Origin: Denitromonas iodatirespirans
GTDB taxonomy: Bacteria > Pseudomonadota > Gammaproteobacteria > Burkholderiales > Rhodocyclaceae
Assembly: GCF_018524365.1 (NCBI RefSeq)
Contig: NZ_JAEKFT010000007.1
Location: forward strand, 124,001 to 188,000
DNA length: 64,000 nucleotides
Direction: 5' to 3'
Shown: one piece after another, positions 59,999 through 64,000 of the stretch
How the letters are laid out: every line of letters begins with the position of its first letter
Position numbering within the stretch: position 1 is the first letter of the stretch
Program-made: the position numbers and the translations under genes
Notes under the pieces: model-generated
What the model saw: only the letters and a program-made list of their open reading frames with translations
What the model was told of the DNA's origin: nothing
Database searches by the model: none

Positions 59999-60760
59999 AT
60001 GAAAATCGCCACCTGGAATGTGAACTCCCTCAAGGTCCGCCTGCCGCATCTGCTCGACTGGCTCGCCGCCGAGCAGCCCGACGCGGTCTGCCTGCAGGAG
60101 CTGAAGCTGGAGGACAAGGCCTTTCCGCAAGCCGAGCTCGAGGCGGTCGGCTACCAGGCGGTGTTCAGCGGCCAGAAGACCTACAACGGCGTGGCCATCC
60201 TGAGCCGGCAGGCGCCGGCCGAGGTGGTGCGCGGCATCCCGGGTTTCGATGACGAGCAAAAGCGCATCATCGCCGAGACGATCGGCGATGTGCGGCTCAT
60301 CTGCGGCTATTTCCCCAACGGCCAGGCCGTCGGCTCGGACAAGTTCGCCTACAAGCTCGACTGGCTCGCGGCACTGACCGCCTGGGTCAAGGACGAACTG
60401 CGCCAGCACCCGCGCCTGGTGCTCGCCGGCGACTTCAACATCGCGCCCGAAGACCGTGACGCGCATCCGGGCTGGAAGGACGAGATCCATGTCTCCGTGC
60501 CCGAGCGCGACGCCTTCCGCGCGCTCGAACTGCTCGGCCTGACCGATGCCTTCCGCCTGTTCGACCAGGCGGCCAACAGCTTCTCGTGGTGGGACTACCG
60601 CATGAACGCCTTCGCCCGCAATTTCGGCCTGCGCATCGACCACCTGCTGATCTCCGATCCGCTGGTGGCCGACTGCCGCCGCTGCTGGGTGGACACCGCG
60701 CCGCGCCAGCTTGAGCGCCCCTCGGACCACGCCCCGGTGCTGATCGAACTGACCCGATGA
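59999..60760 (+). CDS. xth: exodeoxyribonuclease III
   Basis: 253-aa Mg-dependent AP endonuclease and 3'-5' exonuclease in base-excision repair. Motifs: WNVNSLKVR, LQELKLEDK (metal Glu), the catalytic AGDFNIAP, WWDYRMNAFARNFGLRIDH and the terminal PSDHAPVL. It is of the XthA/ExoA class. The ATG at 59999 starts MKIATWNVNS. It overlaps the next gene by 4 bp (ATGA), forming a unit with the hydrolase. Confidence 0.95.
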   Translation: MKIATWNVNSLKVRLPHLLDWLAAEQPDAVCLQELKLEDKAFPQAELEAVGYQAVFSGQKTYNGVAILSRQAPAEVVRGIPGFDDEQKRIIAETIGDVRLICGYFPNGQAVGSDKFAYKLDWLAALTAWVKDELRQHPRLVLAGDFNIAPEDRDAHPGWKDEIHVSVPERDAFRALELLGLTDAFRLFDQAANSFSWWDYRMNAFARNFGLRIDHLLISDPLVADCRRCWVDTAPRQLERPSDHAPVLIELTR

Positions 60761-61470
60761 CGATCGGCGTCGTCCTGCTGCACGGCAAGTGGGACACGCC
60801 GCCGTTTGCCGTCGCGGCCCTGGCCGAGCCGCTCGCCGGCGCCGGCTGCGCGGTGCGTCTGCCGACCCTGCCGTGGGCGCTGCGCCGCCTGTATGACGCT
60901 TGTTTCGACGCCGCACTCGACCAGATCGCCGATGAAGCCGCCGCCCTGCGCCACGCCGGCTGCCGGCGCGTCCTGCTGTGCGGCCACAGCCTCGGCGCCT
61001 GTGCTGCCCTGGCCACGGCGGCCCAGCGCGGCGGTATCGACGGGTTGATCCTGCTCGCCCCCGGGCATTTTCCGGAACGCCTGGCGGCCGCCGGCCACAC
61101 CGCCGAATCGCTGCATGCCGCCCGTGCGGCGGTGACGGCCGGCCGGGGCGCACAACGCCTGCCGCTGGTCGACGTGCACCAGGGCCGCGTGCGCCGCTTG
61201 CGCCTGCGGCCCGACCACTACCTGGGCTACTTCTCGCCCGACGGTCCCGCCGCGTGGCCGGCCAACGCCGCCCGGCTCGCCGCGCCGCTGCCGATGCTGT
61301 GGCTCACGCCGCACAGCGACACGGCCCATGCACCGGGAATCGACTATGCTTTCGAGCGGGCGCCTCACCATCCGGCCAGCAATTGGCGCGGGGTGGCCGC
61401 CGCCCATCACGACACGCCCGCGCAAGCCGTCGGCCCCATCCTCGACTGGCTGCGCACCCTCGACTGGTAA
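60757..61470 (+). CDS. alpha/beta-hydrolase
   Basis: 237-aa single-domain hydrolase. HGKWD near the N-terminus is the oxyanion region. The nucleophile elbow is GHSLG (LLCGHSLGACAAL), and a late histidine (HHDTPAQAV) can complete the triad with an Asp. No signal peptide. The substrate is unknown. The start overlaps the xth stop by 4 bp, and the next gene, a Crp/Fnr regulator, starts 5 bp after its end, so all three are probably one transcript. Confidence 0.82.
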   Translation: MTIGVVLLHGKWDTPPFAVAALAEPLAGAGCAVRLPTLPWALRRLYDACFDAALDQIADEAAALRHAGCRRVLLCGHSLGACAALATAAQRGGIDGLILLAPGHFPERLAAAGHTAESLHAARAAVTAGRGAQRLPLVDVHQGRVRRLRLRPDHYLGYFSPDGPAAWPANAARLAAPLPMLWLTPHSDTAHAPGIDYAFERAPHHPASNWRGVAAAHHDTPAQAVGPILDWLRTLDW

Positions 61471-61475
61471 CGCCC

Positions 61476-62129
61476 ATGCCCCCCGACACAGCCCTTGCCG
61501 ACCGCTACCCCGTCCTCGCTGCGCTGCCGCCGGCCGTGCGCGACGCCGCCCTGGCGCGCCTGCAGACCCTGCGGGTGCCGGCCGGCACCGTGCTGTTCGA
61601 CGATCGCCAGGCCTGCGAGGGCTTCCCCTTCGTGCTGCGCGGCTCGATCCGCGTCATCAAGGCCTCGGCCAGCGGCCGCGAGCTGCCGCTGTACCGGGTG
61701 GCGCCGGGGGAGACCTGCGTGATCTCCTCCTCCTGCCTGCTCGGCCACGAGGATTACAACGCCCGCGGCATTGCCGAGACCGACACCGAACTGGTGCTGC
61801 TGCCCAAGGCGGTGTTCGACGAGCTGCTGGCCGAGCCGGCCTTTCGCGGCTTCGTCTTCCACCTGTTCGCCGAGCGCATCGCCGACCTGATGCAGCTGAT
61901 CGAGGAGGTCGCCTTCCACAAGCTCGACCAGCGTCTGGCGGCGCTGCTGCTGGGCAAGGGGCGCGTGCTGCACACCACCCACCAGCACCTGGCCGACGAG
62001 CTGGGCAGCGTGCGCGAGATCGTCAGCCGCCTGCTCAAGGGCTTTGCCGCGCAGGGGCTGGTGAAGCTGTCGCGCGAGCAGATCGAGATCGTCGACGCGG
62101 CCGGCCTGCGGCGGGTCGCCGCCGGCTGA
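61476..62129 (+). CDS. Crp/Fnr-family regulator (fourth in window)
   Basis: 217-aa regulator: jelly-roll sensor domain with the unusual stretch ETCVISSSCLLGHEDYNA where CRP has its cyclic-nucleotide cassette, dimer helix, and HTH with recognition helix SVREIVSRLLKGFA. The R-E-x5-R pattern suggests a CRP- rather than FNR-type DNA site. Two cysteines eight residues apart in the cassette (C-x7-C), plus one earlier (QACEGF), could sense redox state or bind a cofactor; that is inference. It is third in the xth-hydrolase unit. Confidence 0.85.
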   Translation: MPPDTALADRYPVLAALPPAVRDAALARLQTLRVPAGTVLFDDRQACEGFPFVLRGSIRVIKASASGRELPLYRVAPGETCVISSSCLLGHEDYNARGIAETDTELVLLPKAVFDELLAEPAFRGFVFHLFAERIADLMQLIEEVAFHKLDQRLAALLLGKGRVLHTTHQHLADELGSVREIVSRLLKGFAAQGLVKLSREQIEIVDAAGLRRVAAG

Positions 62130-62138
62130 CCCGGGCCC

Positions 62139-63026
62139 CTAGGGCGCGCGCGTGGCCTGGAACACCATCGGCGGTGCGGGGTCGAAGCCGCCGCTGGTGC
62201 TGTAGCGTACCTTGAGCTGCTCGCCGTCGCGGGTGATCAGGTAGCGGTGGGTCGTCACCCGGCTCTCATCGTCCATCACCGATTCCGACTGCGTGGTGAA
62301 GCTGAGCCGGCCGTCGTCCCAGTGCGCGTCCGTCAGCGCCCGCGGCCGGCCGAGGAAGCTGGCGCTGCCGTGCACCGCATCGCCGACCCGCTCGAACTCG
62401 AAGCGTTCCTGGTGGGTGGCGCCCCAGTGGTAGCGCACATCGGCGACCCACACGCCGGCCGGGAACGGCGTGGCCGGCATGGCAAACCACCAGGCAGCGC
62501 CGATCGCCAGGGCGAGCGCCAGCGCAAGCGCGGCGACACGGCGCCGCTGGCTGGCTACCCGCCGCCGGCCGCCCAGCGCCGCATCGAGCGCAGCGACCAG
62601 CCGTGCCACATCGTCGGCCCAGCCGTCGTCCGACACCCGCACGGCGTGGCGCTGCAGCAGCGGACGCATGTCGGCTGGCAGATCCGCGGCCACCGGCATC
62701 GGGGTGTCGTCGAGCAACACCGGCACGACCGGGATGTCGCGTGCCAGCGCCCGGGTCACCTCCATGCGCACATAGTCGTCGGGCAGGCTCAGGCGGGGCG
62801 TGCCGTCGCGCTCGGCGCTGAGCCAGTGCGGGCCGATCAGCACCAGCACCAGATCGGCGCTCTGCAGCCGGGCCTGCAACGCGTCGGGAAAGGGCTGGCC
62901 GGGCAGCAGATCCTCCACGTCGCGAAACACACTGTGCGCGCCGAAATGCCGCTCGAGCGCTTCTTCGAGCCGGCCGGCATGGCCGGCGCTGTCCTCGCGG
63001 CGGTAGGAGATGAAGATCTGGCTCAT
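62139..63026 (-). CDS. TIR-domain membrane-anchored protein
   Basis: 295-aa protein with an N-terminal bacterial TIR domain (residues ~1-150: IFISYRREDSAGHAGRL, SVFRDVEDLLPG, LVLIGPHWL, and E89 in YVRMEVTRAL at the position of the NADase glutamate). A basic linker, one membrane helix (about 164-182) and a C-terminal ~110-residue beta-rich domain of unknown type follow. The TIR end should be cytoplasmic and the C-terminal domain periplasmic. It stands alone with no recognisable defence partner. NAD cleavage or scaffold signalling are both possible. Confidence 0.84.
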   Translation of the reverse strand: MSQIFISYRREDSAGHAGRLEEALERHFGAHSVFRDVEDLLPGQPFPDALQARLQSADLVLVLIGPHWLSAERDGTPRLSLPDDYVRMEVTRALARDIPVVPVLLDDTPMPVAADLPADMRPLLQRHAVRVSDDGWADDVARLVAALDAALGGRRRVASQRRRVAALALALALAIGAAWWFAMPATPFPAGVWVADVRYHWGATHQERFEFERVGDAVHGSASFLGRPRALTDAHWDDGRLSFTTQSESVMDDESRVTTHRYLITRDGEQLKVRYSTSGGFDPAPPMVFQATRAP

Positions 63027-63099
63027 GGCGGCGTGCGCTGTACGGTCACGCCTTCACTGTAGAAGCGCCGCCCGGCCGGCGCCAGGCGGCGGCGCCGGC

Positions 63100-64000
63100 T
63101 CACTTGGCCGGCGTGGAGGCCGTCCGGTGGGCGATGAAGCGCTCGAAGGCCGCCGCCGGCAAGGCGGGGCTGACCAGGTAGCCCTGGCAGGCGTTGCAGC
63201 CGAGGCGCACGAGAAACGCCAGTTGCCGCTCGGTTTCCACCCCTTCGGCCACCACCCGCAGCTTGAGGTTGCGCGCCATGGCGACGATGGTGGCGACGAT
63301 TTCGCTGTCGCTGGCGTCGTCGGGCGTATCGCGCACGAAGCTGCGGTCGATCTTCATCTCGTCGATCGGGAAGCGCTTGAGGTAGGCCAGCGACGAGTAG
63401 CCGGTGCCGAAGTCGTCGATCGACAGGCTCACGCCGAGCGCCTTGAGCGATTGAAGCAAGGCTTCCGCCTCCTCGCCCTGGCCCATGATCATGCTCTCGG
63501 TCAGCTCCAGCTTGAGCCGATCGGGCGGCAGGCCGGTGCGCTCAAGCACCTCGGCCACCCGCTGGGCCAGATCGCGTTGATGCAACTGGCGCGCCGACAA
63601 ATTCACCGCCATCACCAGATCGGCCACGCCGGCGTCGCGCCACGCCTTCGCCTGGGCGCACGCGGTCTCCAGCACCCACTGGCCGAGCGGCACGATCAGA
63701 CCGGTGTCTTCGGCCAGCGGGATGAAGCGGTCGGGCGGCATGAGACGTCCGTCGGCATCCTGCCAGCGCACCAGCGCCTCGCAACCGACCACCTCGCCGG
63801 TGCTCGCCTCGAACTGGGGCTGGAAATGCAGGACGAACTCCCCGGCGTTCAGCGCCCGCCGCAAACGCCCCTCCATCGCCAACCGCTGATCGGCTGCCTC
63901 GGTGAGTGCGGCGGTATAGAAGCGGAAGGTATTGCGCCCCTGCCCCTTGGCCTGGTACATGGCGGCGTCGGCCTGGCGGATCAGTTCGGTGGTGCCGTTG
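63100..64000 (-). CDS. GGDEF-EAL protein, N-terminus cut by window edge
   Basis: Only the C-terminal ~300 residues are in the window. The end of a GGDEF domain (TTELIRQADAAMYQAKGQGRN) runs on past position 64000 and is followed by a complete EAL domain (EALVR, LELTESMIM, DDFGTGYSSLAYL, AEGVET). EAL catalytic residues look intact, so c-di-GMP hydrolysis is likely. The sensor part and GGDEF motif cannot be seen. It is the third c-di-GMP enzyme here. The stop is at 63100-63102. Confidence 0.92.
   Translation of the reverse strand, partial: NGTTELIRQADAAMYQAKGQGRNTFRFYTAALTEAADQRLAMEGRLRRALNAGEFVLHFQPQFEASTGEVVGCEALVRWQDADGRLMPPDRFIPLAEDTGLIVPLGQWVLETACAQAKAWRDAGVADLVMAVNLSARQLHQRDLAQRVAEVLERTGLPPDRLKLELTESMIMGQGEEAEALLQSLKALGVSLSIDDFGTGYSSLAYLKRFPIDEMKIDRSFVRDTPDDASDSEIVATIVAMARNLKLRVVAEGVETERQLAFLVRLGCNACQGYLVSPALPAAAFERFIAHRTASTPAK

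Overview
This is a high-GC chromosomal window from a betaproteobacterium. The gene set (cbb3 oxidase operon, FNR and Dnr-type regulators, anaerobic HemN, PHB synthase, several hemerythrins, cobalamin-riboswitch bluB, conserved ftsK-lolA-rarA block) fits a facultatively anaerobic, probably denitrifying Rhodocyclales/Zoogloeaceae member (Thauera/Azoarcus-like). That placement is inferred from gene content, not from a search. Almost everything is chromosomal core or lineage-typical. I see no prophage, insertion sequence or CRISPR array.

Layout: 1-7.5 kb holds glpK (cut by the left edge), ilvE, an RNase H-like gene, tRNA-Ser(CGA), an AhpD-like gene, mltF and serS. 7.5-18.7 kb holds rarA-lolA-ftsK, a Crp-like regulator, trxB-smr, nadE-glnB, a FemAB-like acyltransferase and ppa. 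18.9-25.3 kb has a large GGDEF/EAL protein, then a metal module (HMA chaperone, copA, divergent merR, rhodanese). 25.4-45 kb is the low-oxygen island. It contains a DsbD_2-type membrane protein, hemN, fnr, three hemerythrin-like genes, a SirB2-like gene, a Dnr-like regulator, a heme-copper-oxidase-like membrane protein, DUF2249, phaC, usp, and the cco cluster on the minus strand (ccoI-ccoS-[candidate sRNA]-ccoN-O-Q-P-ccoG-ccoH-DUF3149-small membrane protein). 45-64 kb returns to metabolism and envelope: a HSD10-like SDR, pyk, riboswitch-bluB, fba, DUF3422, an MBOAT/SGNH pair, purC, prlC, two more c-di-GMP proteins, xth, a fourth Crp/Fnr protein and a TIR-domain membrane protein.

The low-oxygen island is tied together by five FNR-type boxes (TTGAY-N4-RTCAA). 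They lie upstream of hemN, the hemerythrin-DUF2249 operon, phaC/usp (shared, divergent), ccoN, and a non-coding interval between ccoS and ccoN. In four of the six promoters considered the -10-like hexamer sits in exactly the same register relative to the box, as expected for class II activation. A fifth, usp, has a perfect TATAAT 2-3 bp further away. The hemN match is weaker and in a different register.

The most interesting item is that non-coding interval. An FNR box plus -10 is followed by about 105 nt with a structured 5' domain, an unpaired CU-rich stretch and a strong intrinsic terminator ending in eight U. This has the form of an FNR-activated small RNA lying inside the cbb3 locus. Other regulatory sites are a palindromic operator laid over a promoter of the HSD10-like gene, a palindrome at the predicted start of the hemerythrin operon, a cobalamin riboswitch with a 10-bp P1 stem before bluB, and a cluster of three DnaA-box-like sites between nadE and its divergent neighbour.
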